A stretch of DNA of 64,000 nt from Natronolimnobius sp. AArcel1 (lineage in GTDB: Archaea > Halobacteriota > Halobacteria > Halobacteriales > Natrialbaceae). The stretch covers positions 744,001 to 808,000 of the forward strand of contig NZ_JAAKXY010000003.1 in the NCBI RefSeq assembly GCF_011043775.1. The letters are read 5' to 3'. The notes under the pieces were generated by a model. That model saw nothing but the letters and a program-made list of their open reading frames with translations. It was not told the DNA's origin and made no database searches. The first letter of the stretch is position 1, and the number at the start of each line of letters is the position of its first letter. This document shows, piece after piece, positions 9,391 to 18,147 of the stretch. The position numbers and the translations under genes were made by a program.

Positions 9391-10617
9391 ATGGACTCAC
9401 TCATCGACGACGCCATCGACGAGGCCGAAGACGGGGACCCGGCCGAGTCCCCCGCGGCTGAGACGTCACACGACGGTCAGCCCTCCTCTGCTGACTCCGG
9501 CGGCCGCCAATCCGGGACGATGACCGACGAAGAACTCGAGGACGTACTCCAGGACCTCCAGACCGACATCACTGTCGTCGGCTGTGGCGGTGCCGGGGGC
9601 AACACCGTCAATCGGATGCACGAGGAAGGCATCCACGGCGCAAAGCTCGTCGCCGCCAACACGGACGTCCAGCACCTGGTCGAAATCGGTGCTGACACCA
9701 AGATCCTGATGGGCGAGGAGAAAACCGGCGGCCGCGGTGCCGGCTCGCTCCCACAGGTCGGCGAGGAAGCCGCCCTCGAGAGCCAACAGGACATCTACGA
9801 AGCAATCGATGGCTCCGATATGGTCTTCGTCACCGCCGGACTCGGTGGCGGCACCGGAACCGGCTCTGCTCCAGTCGTCGCGAAAGCCGCCCGCGAGGCC
9901 GGCGCGCTGACGATTTCGATCGTGACAACGCCGTTTACCGCAGAGGGCGAGGTCCGCCGAACGAACGCCGAAGCCGGACTCGAGCGCCTGCGCGACGTCT
10001 CCGACACGGTGATCGTCGTACCAAACGACCGCCTGCTCGATTCCGTCGGCAAACTGCCCGTCCGGCAGGCGTTCAAAGTGAGCGACGAGGTGCTGATGCG
10101 CTCGGTCAAGGGCATCACGGAACTCATCACGAAACCCGGCCTCGTCAATCTGGACTTCGCTGACGTTCGGACCGTCATGGAGCGCGGTGGCGTCGCGATG
10201 ATCGGTCTCGGCGAATCGGATTCGGAAGCCAAAGCCGAAGACTCCGTCAAGACCGCACTGCGCTCGCCCCTGCTCGATGTCGATATCTCCGGCGCGAACT
10301 CCGCGCTGGTCAACGTCACCGGTGGCAACGACATGGCCATCGAGGAAGCCGAAGGCGTCGTCGAAGAGATCTACGACCGGATCGACCCCGACGCACGCAT
10401 CATCTGGGGAACCTCGATCGACGAATCGCTCGAGGGCAGCATGCGCACGATGATCGTCGTCACGGGCGTCGAATCACCGCAGATCTACGGCCGACCGGAT
10501 GGCGAGTCCGTCCAGCCGAATATGGGTGGCCAGGGCCAAGCACAAGGGCAGGGCCAACCCCAGACTCGCGGGCAGGAACAGCCACAGGGCGACGACGATA
10601 TCGATTTCGTCGAATAA
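9391..10617 (+). CDS. ftsZ: Cell division protein FtsZ (FtsZ1-type)
   Basis: A 408-residue tubulin-superfamily GTPase. Segments in order are an acidic N-terminal tail ([15 protein letters not shown]...), the nucleotide-binding [13 protein letters not shown], the tubulin signature [15 protein letters not shown], the T7-loop region [16 protein letters not shown], a Gln/Gly-rich linker ([11 protein letters not shown]...), and a short acidic C-terminal peptide DDDIDFVE that probably recruits partners. The N-terminus and core match the haloarchaeal FtsZ1 clade, not the MQDIV-type FtsZ2. Start 9391 was chosen over 9379 on promoter spacing and the family-typical MDS N-terminus. Confidence 0.95.
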   Translation: MDSLIDDAIDEAEDGDPAESPAAETSHDGQPSSADSGGRQSGTMTDEELEDVLQDLQTDITVVGCGGAGGNTVNRMHEEGIHGAKLVAANTDVQHLVEIGADTKILMGEEKTGGRGAGSLPQVGEEAALESQQDIYEAIDGSDMVFVTAGLGGGTGTGSAPVVAKAAREAGALTISIVTTPFTAEGEVRRTNAEAGLERLRDVSDTVIVVPNDRLLDSVGKLPVRQAFKVSDEVLMRSVKGITELITKPGLVNLDFADVRTVMERGGVAMIGLGESDSEAKAEDSVKTALRSPLLDVDISGANSALVNVTGGNDMAIEEAEGVVEEIYDRIDPDARIIWGTSIDESLEGSMRTMIVVTGVESPQIYGRPDGESVQPNMGGQGQAQGQGQPQTRGQEQPQGDDDIDFVE

Positions 10618-10726
10618 TCTCGCTGCCGTTCTCTCGTCTTTCCTTCCTTCTGGCTACCGCTCTTGTCTGGATCCTCGTCGCTCGAGGTATCCAAATATCG
10701 CTTCCCAGAAACTCGAGACAGCCGAC

Positions 10727-11065
10727 TCAGTCGTCAGCCGTCGCCGACGCATCGCCGTCAGTTTCAACCGCCGCGTCGCTTTCGATACTTGGCGGATACT
10801 TGCCGCGCTCGAGTTTCAGGTCCGATTGCGGGCGCGCCATACACGTCAGCGCGTAGTTTTCGGCTTCCTCATCGGTAAAGCCGCGAGCAGCAGGTTGGGT
10901 TACCTCACCCTCGAGTATTTCGGCTGAACAGGCCAGACACATCCCAACGCGACAGGAGTACTCCTGGGCGATTCCTTCCTCGAGACACCGGCTGAGAATC
11001 GTCTCGGTATCCGAACAGGTAATCGTCTCGTCCGTCCCGACGAACTCGATGGTGTACTCAGTCAT
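10727..11065 (-). CDS. Plant-type 2Fe-2S ferredoxin
   Basis: A 112-residue electron carrier. Cysteines C38, C43, C46 and C75 form the C-x4-C-x2-C...C pattern of plant-type 2Fe-2S ferredoxins (CRVGMCLACSAEI, later ALTCMARP). It lacks the large N-terminal insertion of the classic halobacterial ferredoxin and has a short acidic C-terminal tail. It probably donates electrons to a reductase; the geranylgeranyl-reductase-family gene diverges from it, and such reductases can use ferredoxin, which is a plausible but unproven link. Confidence 0.9.
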   Translation of the reverse strand: MTEYTIEFVGTDETITCSDTETILSRCLEEGIAQEYSCRVGMCLACSAEILEGEVTQPAARGFTDEEAENYALTCMARPQSDLKLERGKYPPSIESDAAVETDGDASATADD

Positions 11066-11265
11066 ACCGTCCGCTACGGAAGACCCGACTAAAACTCTTT
11101 ATTCCGCTGTCGTTGTCTCCGGCAGGACGAACCATCACTCGAGCGATCACGTTCCTCTCGTGACAGACAGTCGTTCGGAGCGGTGTTCACAGTTGAGGGT
11201 GACGCCTCGAGAGCAACCGAATCGACCATAAAACGTTTTCATACCGCAGTGTCCACACTACTGGT

Positions 11266-12678
11266 ATGAGTACCCAGGAGGAGTCGGGAGCCGCGCCGGC
11301 AGCCGACACCCACTCGCCAGACGCCGTCGTCGTCGGTGCCGGGACCGCAGGCTGTTACGCGGCCGCGACTATCGCACGCGCGGACTACGAGGTCGTCATC
11401 GTAGAACGCAAATCCGAGGACGAAGCGGGCCACATCGCCTGCGGTGACGCACTGAAAGGGGCCTCGGCGTTTCCCGAGGCGATTCCCCGTGAACAGATCG
11501 AACCCGCCTTCACCAACACCGGCGTCGACCACGGCCGGTTCGAAATCCCACAGGAAGATACCGTCCTCGAGATTCCCGTCCCCGGCGAACTGGCAGTCAT
11601 CGACCGCTGGGAGTACGGCAAGCGAATCATCGAAGGCGCACAAGACGCGGGCGCAGAAATCCACTACAATACCGTCGTCCAAGACGTCACACAAGCCGAC
11701 GACAACAAGGGAACGGTGACGGGCGTCGAGGCGACACAGAACGGCGACCCCCAGACCTACGAGGCCGAGGTCGTCATCGACGCTGCCGGTTCGCTGTCGG
11801 TCCTACAGGACAAGGTCGACTTCTCGAACTCCACGTTCGATACGAACGTCGACTACTCGCACTTCTGTTCGGCCTACCGCGAAATCGTCACCGTCGAAGA
11901 GCCCGTTCCGTGGGACGACGCCCTCGTGTTCAAGCCGACCGAGCGCGCGGCGGGCTACCTCTGGTACTTCCCGCGCACCGACACCGAGATCAACGCCGGG
12001 CTTGGCTTCCAGATGACCGAAGAGCCCATGCAACTCGTCGACGACCTCAAACGCGACCTCGAGGCCCGACCGGAGTTCGAGAACGCCGAGGTCGACGACA
12101 AACTCGGTGCCGCACTCCCCACCCGACGACCCTACGATTCGGCGGTCCACCCGGGCTACGTCGCAATCGGCGACGCTGCGGGTCACGTCAACCCAACCAC
12201 GGGCGGCGGAATCGCAGGCGCAGCCTACGCCGGTAAGTACGCCGCTGAGGCCATCGTCGAGGGTATCGAGGACGGCGACCTAAGCGAAAAGGCCCTCTGG
12301 GAGTACAACGAGCGCGTCATGGACCACTTCGGCGCACGCTACGCTGCACTGGACGTCTACAACATCCTCTCGACAGCCATCGACGTGGATGACCTCATGA
12401 GCCTGCTTGCGGTCATGCCCGGCGAAAAACTCGCTGAAGCACTCTACTCCGGGAGTACGAGTATCGGCCCGAAACTTGCCCTCGAGAGCCTCTACAAGAG
12501 CTACGGCCACTGGGGTACCATCCTGAATCTCTATCAGACCAAACGCCGCGCTGACGACCTGCTCGAGCTGTATGAGGCGTATCCCGACCATCCGGCCGCA
12601 CTCGAGCATTGGCAAGAGCGCCGCGACGACCTGATGGACGCGGTCTACGAGACGACTGGGGCCGAGCCGAAATACTAA
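11266..12678 (+). CDS. Geranylgeranyl reductase family protein
   Basis: A 470-residue FAD-dependent oxidoreductase that likely saturates isoprenoid chains of archaeal lipids (digeranylgeranylglycerophospholipid reductase type) or related prenyl groups. The N-terminal Rossmann fold is VVVGAGTAGCYAAATIARADYEVVIVER, with GWYFP-like LWYFPRTD in the middle and the FAD-contact GDAAGHVNPTTGGGI near residue 305. ATG 11266 is preceded by TATA-like cataaaacg near 11232. Which membrane lipid or quinone is its substrate cannot be told from sequence. Confidence 0.85.
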   Translation: MSTQEESGAAPAADTHSPDAVVVGAGTAGCYAAATIARADYEVVIVERKSEDEAGHIACGDALKGASAFPEAIPREQIEPAFTNTGVDHGRFEIPQEDTVLEIPVPGELAVIDRWEYGKRIIEGAQDAGAEIHYNTVVQDVTQADDNKGTVTGVEATQNGDPQTYEAEVVIDAAGSLSVLQDKVDFSNSTFDTNVDYSHFCSAYREIVTVEEPVPWDDALVFKPTERAAGYLWYFPRTDTEINAGLGFQMTEEPMQLVDDLKRDLEARPEFENAEVDDKLGAALPTRRPYDSAVHPGYVAIGDAAGHVNPTTGGGIAGAAYAGKYAAEAIVEGIEDGDLSEKALWEYNERVMDHFGARYAALDVYNILSTAIDVDDLMSLLAVMPGEKLAEALYSGSTSIGPKLALESLYKSYGHWGTILNLYQTKRRADDLLELYEAYPDHPAALEHWQERRDDLMDAVYETTGAEPKY

Positions 12679-12702
12679 GGAATGAACTTTTTCTCTGTCG
12701 TT

Positions 12703-12946
12703 CGAGAGAGTTCCGCTCTCTCGTGACTGAGCGAATCGAAGATTCGCGATGTCCGCGAAACCCAAGGTTTCGCTTGATGACGAGACGCCTTTGGCGTCTC
12801 GAACCACGTGCGGTCGCTTCGCGACCGCACTCGGAAAAATCTTCAAAAGAGCGCGTCGCGCTCTTTTGGACTGGGCGATTCCTTCGGAATCGCTTGCAGT
12901 CGGGCGGCGCTGCCGCCCGACGACCTCGCGGGATCTTCGATCCCGC
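12703..12946. repeat. Ordered array of nine short perfect hairpins
   Basis: Nine consecutive inverted repeats, all with perfect 7-11 bp stems: 12703-12723, 12731-12747, 12755-12773, 12781-12801, 12808-12830, 12844-12868, 12875-12893, 12899-12921 and 12928-12946. Eight have a 3-nt loop (GAA, CAA, TTT, TTC, GTC, TTC, GCT, TTC); the first has a 5-nt loop. Spacers are 7, 7, 7, 6, 13, 6, 5 and 6 nt. The stem sequences are unrelated to each other, so this is not a simple tandem repeat or CRISPR. It begins 25 nt after the end of the reductase gene and has no gene on it. Function unknown. Confidence 0.9.
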
Positions 12947-13144
12947 TTAGCTTCGATGAAAAGCACTCCTCCCTCCGTTCACTCGTCCTATCGTCCTCGT
13001 TCACATCGGTCGTCGGCCCGCTCGCTCCCGTCGGTCGCTCGCGGTCGGTAACTGGGTTATCACCTGCCCTTCCCCGTTGAGCGGACTTCTCACGGTGTTC
13101 GAAGCCCGCTCCCGGCCACTGTATTTTGTCACGCAATGCGATTA
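12947..13144. other. Gene-free intergenic stretch between hairpin array and htpX remnant
   Basis: About 200 nt with CG-rich, degenerate near-palindromic wording of the cgctcgctcccgtcggtcgctcgc kind (shown here in part only) and no start, RBS or recognisable product on either strand. I see no RNA gene in it. Confidence 0.5.
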
Positions 13145-13330
13145 CACTCGAGCGCGCAGGCGTTCGATTCGGGTTTCCGTAGAGGGATCGTCCCAAGCAT
13201 CGTGGGCGCGATGAACCAGTGTCCTCCCACAGTGAGCAACACGACGGAAAACGCCGTTATCGACTGATTGACACGCAGATCGCTCGAGTCGCCAACTCAT
13301 CACAGAGCGTGGAACAGTCACAGCATGGTG
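13145..13330 (-). pseudogene. Remnant of the C-terminus of an HtpX-like M48 peptidase
   Basis: Reading the minus strand gives SDLRVNQSITAFSVV, matching SDLRTNRSTAVFSIV of the intact htpX-like gene at 14903-16189. After a frameshift it gives HDAWDDPSTETRIERLRAR, matching the intact LLGTHPATEKRIERLR end. The piece therefore covers only the last 60 or so codons and is broken by at least one frameshift. Upstream similarity fades around 13330. It is probably the tail of a former paralog or duplicated neighbour, most of which has been lost. No 5' portion is visible. Confidence 0.75.
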
Positions 13331-13365
13331 ACTCTCAGCAGCTCGTGATTGCCTACGCTGTTAGG

Positions 13366-13390
13366 GGTGTGTCACATCTCTGTACACACC
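13366..13390. promoter_or_regulatory. Inverted repeat just upstream of the DUF4397 lipoprotein gene
   Basis: GGTGTGT at 13366-13372 and ACACACC at 13384-13390 form a perfect 7-bp dyad with an 11-nt centre, ending 14 nt before ATG 13404. The position fits an operator near the transcription start or a small 5' hairpin. No binding protein is identified. Confidence 0.4.
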
Positions 13391-13403
13391 AACCAGGCTA
13401 CTA

Positions 13404-14864
13404 ATGGTTCCAAAACAGACCAGGCGTGGTGCGCTATCGATTGTGGGTGCAACGGGTGTAACACTAGTTGCGGGCTGTCTTGGCGGTGCCGACGACGAGG
13501 AGAGTGCTGGAAACGGGAACGGGAATGGAAACGGAGCAGACGACGACCACACTGACGATACTGCAGATGACGAGGATGACTACGACGAGATGGACGACAC
13601 TGGCTCCGTCCGCGTCGCCCATCTCTCACCAGACGCGCCGAACGTCGACGTCTGGGTTGACGGCGAACCCGCTCTCGAGGATGTGCCCTTCCGTGCAGTG
13701 AGTGAGTACCTCGAGTTGCCGGTCGGCACGGCAGAGGTCATGATCACCGCTGCAGGCGATGAGGATACTGTCGTCTTCGACGACGAACTCGAGATCGGTG
13801 ACGGCGACTACACGGTCGCCGCACTGGGTGAACTCGCCGAGGAGAACGAGCCATTCGCGCCGGCCGTGCTCGAGGACGACCTAAGCGATCCTGGCGATCA
13901 GGCCCGCATTCGTGCAGTGCACGCATCACCTGACGCGCCCGCCGTCGACATCACGGCTGGAGACGGTGAGGTCGTCCTCTTCGAGGATGTCGCCTTCGGC
14001 GAGGCCGGCGCAGCGTACGTTGACCCCGGTGACTACACCCTCGAGATTCGGCCCGCCACTGATGACAACGACGGCGATGTGGTTGCGACATTCGACGTCA
14101 GCCCTGAGGCAGGTAACGTCTACTCCGCGTTCGCCGTTGGGTATCTCGAGCCAGATGCGGCACCAGCAGATGAGGCGTTCGACCTCGAGGTCGTGCTTGA
14201 CGCTGAAGGCGAGACAGCAGCGGCTGGCTCCGTCCGCGTCGCACATCTTTCACCAGACGCGCCAAACGTCGACGTCTGGGTCGACGGCGATGCAGTCCTC
14301 GAGGACGTGCCCTACCGAGCCGTGAGCGACTACCTCGAGTTGCCGGTTGGCACAGCAGAAGTGATGATCACCGCTGCAGGCGATGAGGATACTGTCGTCT
14401 TCGATGAGGAACTCGAGATCGGTGACGGCGACTACACAATCGCTGCACTGGGCGAACTCGCCGAGGAGAACGAGCCATTTGAACCGGCTGTTCTCGAGGA
14501 TGACCTCAGTGATCCTGGTGATCAGGCCCGCATTCGTGCAGTCCACGCCGCACCTGACGCGCCCGCGGTCGACATTACGGCTGCTGACGGCGAGGTCGTC
14601 CTCTTCGAGGATGTCGCCTTCGGCGAGGCTGGCCCAGCGTACGTCGACCCCGGCGACTACACCCTCGAGATCCGTCCCGCCACTGATGACAACGACGGCG
14701 ATGTGGTTGCGACGTTTGACGTGAGTCCGGGCGCTGGCAATGTCTACTCCGCGTTCGCGGTTGGCTACCTCGAGCCAGACGCCGCACCCGCTGACAAACC
14801 GTTCGATCTCGAGATCGTGCCCGACGCCGAATCGGAGATGGACGACGACTCGAGCGACTACTGA
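13404..14864 (+). CDS. Lipoprotein with duplicated DUF4397 modules
   Basis: A 486-residue secreted lipoprotein. The N-terminus has a twin-arginine-like TRRGALSIVG and a lipobox VAGC (Cys about residue 25), then a Gly/Asn and Asp-rich linker. Residues 67-274 and 275-482 are two nearly identical 208-residue copies. Each copy holds two DUF4397-like beta modules beginning SVRVAHLSPDAPNVDVWVDG and ARIRAVHASPDAPAVDITAG. DUF4397 domains are surface beta-sandwich modules of unknown ligand. A T-rich tract after the gene may terminate it. The high DNA identity of the copies implies recent duplication or ongoing conversion. Confidence 0.85.
   Translation: MVPKQTRRGALSIVGATGVTLVAGCLGGADDEESAGNGNGNGNGADDDHTDDTADDEDDYDEMDDTGSVRVAHLSPDAPNVDVWVDGEPALEDVPFRAVSEYLELPVGTAEVMITAAGDEDTVVFDDELEIGDGDYTVAALGELAEENEPFAPAVLEDDLSDPGDQARIRAVHASPDAPAVDITAGDGEVVLFEDVAFGEAGAAYVDPGDYTLEIRPATDDNDGDVVATFDVSPEAGNVYSAFAVGYLEPDAAPADEAFDLEVVLDAEGETAAAGSVRVAHLSPDAPNVDVWVDGDAVLEDVPYRAVSDYLELPVGTAEVMITAAGDEDTVVFDEELEIGDGDYTIAALGELAEENEPFEPAVLEDDLSDPGDQARIRAVHAAPDAPAVDITAADGEVVLFEDVAFGEAGPAYVDPGDYTLEIRPATDDNDGDVVATFDVSPGAGNVYSAFAVGYLEPDAAPADKPFDLEIVPDAESEMDDDSSDY
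13602..14849 (+). repeat. Two 624-bp tandem repeats within the DUF4397 gene
   Basis: Unit 1 starts at 13602 and unit 2 at 14226, with a 208-codon period. Long stretches (for example around the GTAEVMITAAGDEDTVVFD region) are near-identical at DNA level. In-frame contraction or expansion would give proteins with one or more units. Confidence 0.85.
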
Positions 14865-14872
14865 GACCGACC

Positions 14873-14888
14873 GATTTTCGTTTTTTGC
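14873..14888 (+). terminator. T-rich tract, likely transcription terminator
   Basis: A ttttcgtttttt tract lies a few nt after the DUF4397 stop codon and before the convergent htpX-like gene. Oligo-T tracts are the usual archaeal intrinsic termination signal. Confidence 0.45.
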
Positions 14889-14902
14889 GGTGCTCGAGTC
14901 GC

Positions 14903-16189
14903 TTAACTGGCGTCAGCGGCTGCCGTTCGAAGCCGTTCGATCCGTTTCTCCGTCGCTGGATGTGTTCCAAGCAGCGTGCGCGCGATGAACCGCCGCGTGC
15001 GGTCGAAAAAGCGGTGTTCCTCCCACGGCGGCGGCACGATGGAGAACACCGCCGTCGACCGATTGGTCCGCAGATCGCTCGCGGGCCGGCGGGTGAGTTC
15101 CTGATCCAGTGTCTCGAGGGCGCTTGCGAGTGCCGCAGGGTCGCCGGTGAGTGCAACCGCGCCGCGGTCGGCGACGTACTCGCGGTATCTGGTGACGAGA
15201 ATCACCGATGCTCGCGTGAGGCCAATAACCGGGAGTGCAGCGAGCAGTACCATCGGGTGTATCTGGAATGGGGACGCCGAATCGTCGTGTGGATCGGCAA
15301 GAGCATTGTCAAGCAGCGTATCGAACTTCGCGTTCGGCAGTGCCAGCGCGGTCAGAATCGCCGCATCGCGGTTGACGACGTGGGCGAGTTCGTGCGCGAG
15401 GACTGCCTCGAGTTCCTGCGTCGAGAGCCTGTCACAGAGCCCGACTGAGACGGCGATCGTCGACGTGGTCGGTCGAAATCCGGCCGTCGCGGCGACTGGA
15501 CGGCGCTCGCGACCGAGTCGAACGGTTGGTGCCGGGACGCCTGCCTGGGCTGCGAGGCGGTCGACGCGTGCCTGTAGCTCCGCGAGGCTGCTGGTTGCCG
15601 TCTCGGCCAGCACCTCATCGGCGTCGCTGTCGTTTTCGATGACGTCGATATCTTCTGCGAGGTGTTCTTCGACGGTTCCTCCACGTCCCAGTTCACCGGC
15701 AATCGTCCGACCCGTGTAGTAGGTTGCGCCGATGACGCCACAGAGCAACCCAACTGCGAGGACGGCCTCGAGCCGTGAAATCAGCGGCGTGGATTCGACG
15801 ATTGTGTATCCCACAACCCAGGCGATGAGTCCGCCGAGCATGGGCGCGAACGAGCGCAACACGAGAGCTTCGTTGGGAGTAGAGAATTCGCGGGCGAACT
15901 GCTCGAGTCCCTGCAGCCACTTGTTCGAAATCCGACCGACGATAAGCGGGGCGGGCATCAGTCGTCGATAAACGCCCGCAATACCCAGCCAGAGGCCGAT
16001 GAACAGTAGCAACACGGCGACAGCGGGTGCACCCAGAACAAGCATGAACATCGACATCACCGCTATCGCCGCAATCTCGATGACAAACAACAGCACGAAC
16101 CCGAGGACGGCGACCAAGCCGGCGACCGCCATTCGAATCCAGAGTCCCGCTCGTTCTCGGAACGTCTGTAGTGACTCGGTTGCCATCAT
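14903..16189 (-). CDS. htpX: HtpX-like M48 family membrane metalloprotease
   Basis: A 428-residue integral membrane protease. Hydrophobic helices cover about residues 20-75 and 115-155. The zinc motif HELAH is at 266-270, followed by a downstream REYVADRGAVALTGD segment supplying the third metal ligand. It probably degrades misfolded membrane proteins at the cytoplasmic face. Two adjacent ATGs (16189, 16186) are possible starts. A decayed copy of its 3' end lies at 13145-13330 on the far side of the DUF4397 gene. Confidence 0.9.
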   Translation of the reverse strand: MMATESLQTFRERAGLWIRMAVAGLVAVLGFVLLFVIEIAAIAVMSMFMLVLGAPAVAVLLLFIGLWLGIAGVYRRLMPAPLIVGRISNKWLQGLEQFAREFSTPNEALVLRSFAPMLGGLIAWVVGYTIVESTPLISRLEAVLAVGLLCGVIGATYYTGRTIAGELGRGGTVEEHLAEDIDVIENDSDADEVLAETATSSLAELQARVDRLAAQAGVPAPTVRLGRERRPVAATAGFRPTTSTIAVSVGLCDRLSTQELEAVLAHELAHVVNRDAAILTALALPNAKFDTLLDNALADPHDDSASPFQIHPMVLLAALPVIGLTRASVILVTRYREYVADRGAVALTGDPAALASALETLDQELTRRPASDLRTNRSTAVFSIVPPPWEEHRFFDRTRRFIARTLLGTHPATEKRIERLRTAAADAS

Positions 16190-16297
16190 CGATCACGCGG
16201 GACACGCCCGCAAGTTGTTTCGACGCACACAGGTTCGATAGAAAAACGTTCGGTTGTTTGATCAGTGCGTCCGATACGCAGACTCGAGTCGTACTGA

Positions 16298-17575
16298 TTA
16301 GGGCTGCGTGCGAGCGATCCGCTCAATTGTGCCCGCGAGTACGTCGATTCCGTGCTCGAGGCTCGCCTCGTCGACATCGAACGTCGCGGTGTGGTGGCCG
16401 CCGGGGTGATCAGTCCCAATACCGACGTAACAGGCGTTGCCGCCGTTATCTTGGACCGCCTGCATCAGGAAGGTCGCGTCCTCGCTGCCGCCGAGGTCGT
16501 CGCGCTCGAGGACGTTCTCTACACCTGAAACATCGCCTGCAACGTCGGCGACGAGATCGACGAGTTCCTGATCACTGGTCGCGCTTGGGGCTTCCGCACC
16601 GGTTTCGATTTCAACCTCGCAGTCGTACATCGTGGCCGCGCCCTCGAGGACGCGCTCGCACTCCTCGCTCATGTACTCCATGAGTTCGGTCGTCTCGCCG
16701 CGAACTTCGCCGACGATGCGGGCGGACTCGGGGATCACGTTTGAGGCGCTGCCGGCCTCGATACGGCCGGCGTTGACCCGCGTTCGGCCATCGTTGTGCC
16801 GGGGGATTGCGTAGAGATTCTGGACCGCTGCCGCCATCGCCTGTGCAGCGTTGCGCCCTTGCTCTGGATGACCTCCGGCGTGGGCTGATTCGCCCGTAAA
16901 CTCGGCCTCGAGATGGCGAACTGCGAGGAAACCGTCGATACCGGCCACGATTTCGCCCGTAGGGTGGTCAAGGCCGATGTGCATCGCGAGCAGCGAGTCG
17001 ACATCCTCGATGTGCTCGCTTTCGGCCATCGACTTCGCGCCGCCGATGACCTCCTCGGCGGGTTGGAAGAAGACCTTGAGCGTGCCTGAAAACTCGTCGC
17101 TCTCGGCGATGCGCTCGAGAACCCCTACCCCGATTGTCGCGTGGGCGTCGTGACCGCAGGCGTGCATCGCGCCCTCGTGTTTCGAGCGGAAACCCGCCGC
17201 AGCGGGGGCGTGTTCGGGGTCGTTTGACTCCTCTCGTGGGAGGCCGTCGATGTCGACTCGCAGGCCGACGGTCGGCCCCTCGCCGCGTTCGAGGACAGCG
17301 ACTGCGCCCGTGTAGCCTCCCTCGAGACGCTCGAGGACGGCCTCGTCGACACCAGTAGCGCGCGCTCGTTCGTAGGCGTGGGTGAGTTCAGCCTCGTCGG
17401 GGACGGCCATTCGCTGGTCAGTCTCGATGGCGTCGGGACCGATATAGAGTTCATCGAGGTCGATTCTGGACTCGAGTTCGGAGACAATCCGTGCGGTCGT
17501 GTAGAACTCGCGCCAGGCGGGTTCCGGTTTCTGGTGTAACTCTCGGCGAAGTGCAATAAGGTGGTCTGCGGGCAT
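16298..17575 (-). CDS. M20 family amidohydrolase
   Basis: A 425-residue zinc amidohydrolase of the AbgA/AbgB and N-acyl-amino-acid hydrolase branch. The metal-binding MHACGHDAH is at about residues 137-145, FQPAEEVIGG follows near 170, and a GESAHAGGHPEQGRNA dimerisation/lid region is in the middle. The late metal His is in GTDHPGGHHT. Likely substrates are N-acylated or p-aminobenzoyl amino acids. The gene is not physically linked to the pab operon, so a folate-salvage role is only a possibility. Full length for the family. Confidence 0.85.
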   Translation of the reverse strand: MPADHLIALRRELHQKPEPAWREFYTTARIVSELESRIDLDELYIGPDAIETDQRMAVPDEAELTHAYERARATGVDEAVLERLEGGYTGAVAVLERGEGPTVGLRVDIDGLPREESNDPEHAPAAAGFRSKHEGAMHACGHDAHATIGVGVLERIAESDEFSGTLKVFFQPAEEVIGGAKSMAESEHIEDVDSLLAMHIGLDHPTGEIVAGIDGFLAVRHLEAEFTGESAHAGGHPEQGRNAAQAMAAAVQNLYAIPRHNDGRTRVNAGRIEAGSASNVIPESARIVGEVRGETTELMEYMSEECERVLEGAATMYDCEVEIETGAEAPSATSDQELVDLVADVAGDVSGVENVLERDDLGGSEDATFLMQAVQDNGGNACYVGIGTDHPGGHHTATFDVDEASLEHGIDVLAGTIERIARTQP

Positions 17576-17631
17576 ACCGCATGCTTGTCGGGAAGGATCA
17601 AAAGTGCGATGTTGCGCCGCGATGTAAGAGA

Positions 17632-17967
17632 TCAGTTCGTTCGGCCAGTCCCACGGCGCTGTTCGACTTCGACTTCGACGTGTATCGAGTCGGGGAAGGC
17701 GCGCTCGGTGAGATTACGCGCGATCCCGTCGTGGCCGTGAATCTCGAGTTCGCGGGTGAAGACAGTGTAGGTCCACGAGGAAAACTGGCGTTCGTCGTCG
17801 GCGTGGAGACGCTGGTGCTGCGGAACGGAGAGTTTTTCTGGCGGATGCGAATGCGGGCCTTTCAGCGCGGCACCCTTGCGTTCGGCGGTTGTTTTGATGT
17901 CATCCACGGTACTGTCTAAAGCGGCGCGATCACCGCTCTGGAGTGTGAGACGGGTGACGAAGGTCAT
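17632..17967 (-). CDS. uS10-like (uS10/mL48 family) protein
   Basis: A 111-residue basic-acidic protein with the S10-fold pattern: TFVTRLTLQSGDRAALDSTVDDIKTTAERKGAALKGPHSHPP, here quoted as the N-terminal third by its key parts LQSGDR, KTTAERKGA and GPHSHPP. A later HGHDGIAR region and a short strand VEVEVEQ follow. It is a haloarchaeal paralog of ribosomal protein S10, distinct from the main rpsJ, which normally sits with the elongation-factor genes. Whether it enters the ribosome is unknown. It stands alone here. Confidence 0.75.
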   Translation of the reverse strand: MTFVTRLTLQSGDRAALDSTVDDIKTTAERKGAALKGPHSHPPEKLSVPQHQRLHADDERQFSSWTYTVFTRELEIHGHDGIARNLTERAFPDSIHVEVEVEQRRGTGRTN

Positions 17968-18147
17968 TGTGAGTTAGCACATCGTCAACGGCCGGGGCGT
18001 AAAAGCCTGCTGAGATCCGTCGCCGAACGTTCTCGCGAACGGACAGATACGCTACCGTAACAGAGTCATGTAACTCACCACACCAAACAGTGTCCGTAGG
18101 ACGAACAGTCCGATATTCTCTTAACGTCGCATCTATTAGTTCGGGTA

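Noticed and set aside
12703-12946. CRISPR array
   Set aside because: The units do not share a repeat sequence, and spacers are only 5-13 nt.
13219-13404. 61-codon plus-strand frame
   Set aside because: It is antisense to the htpX remnant and ends at the DUF4397 start; no RBS or family features.
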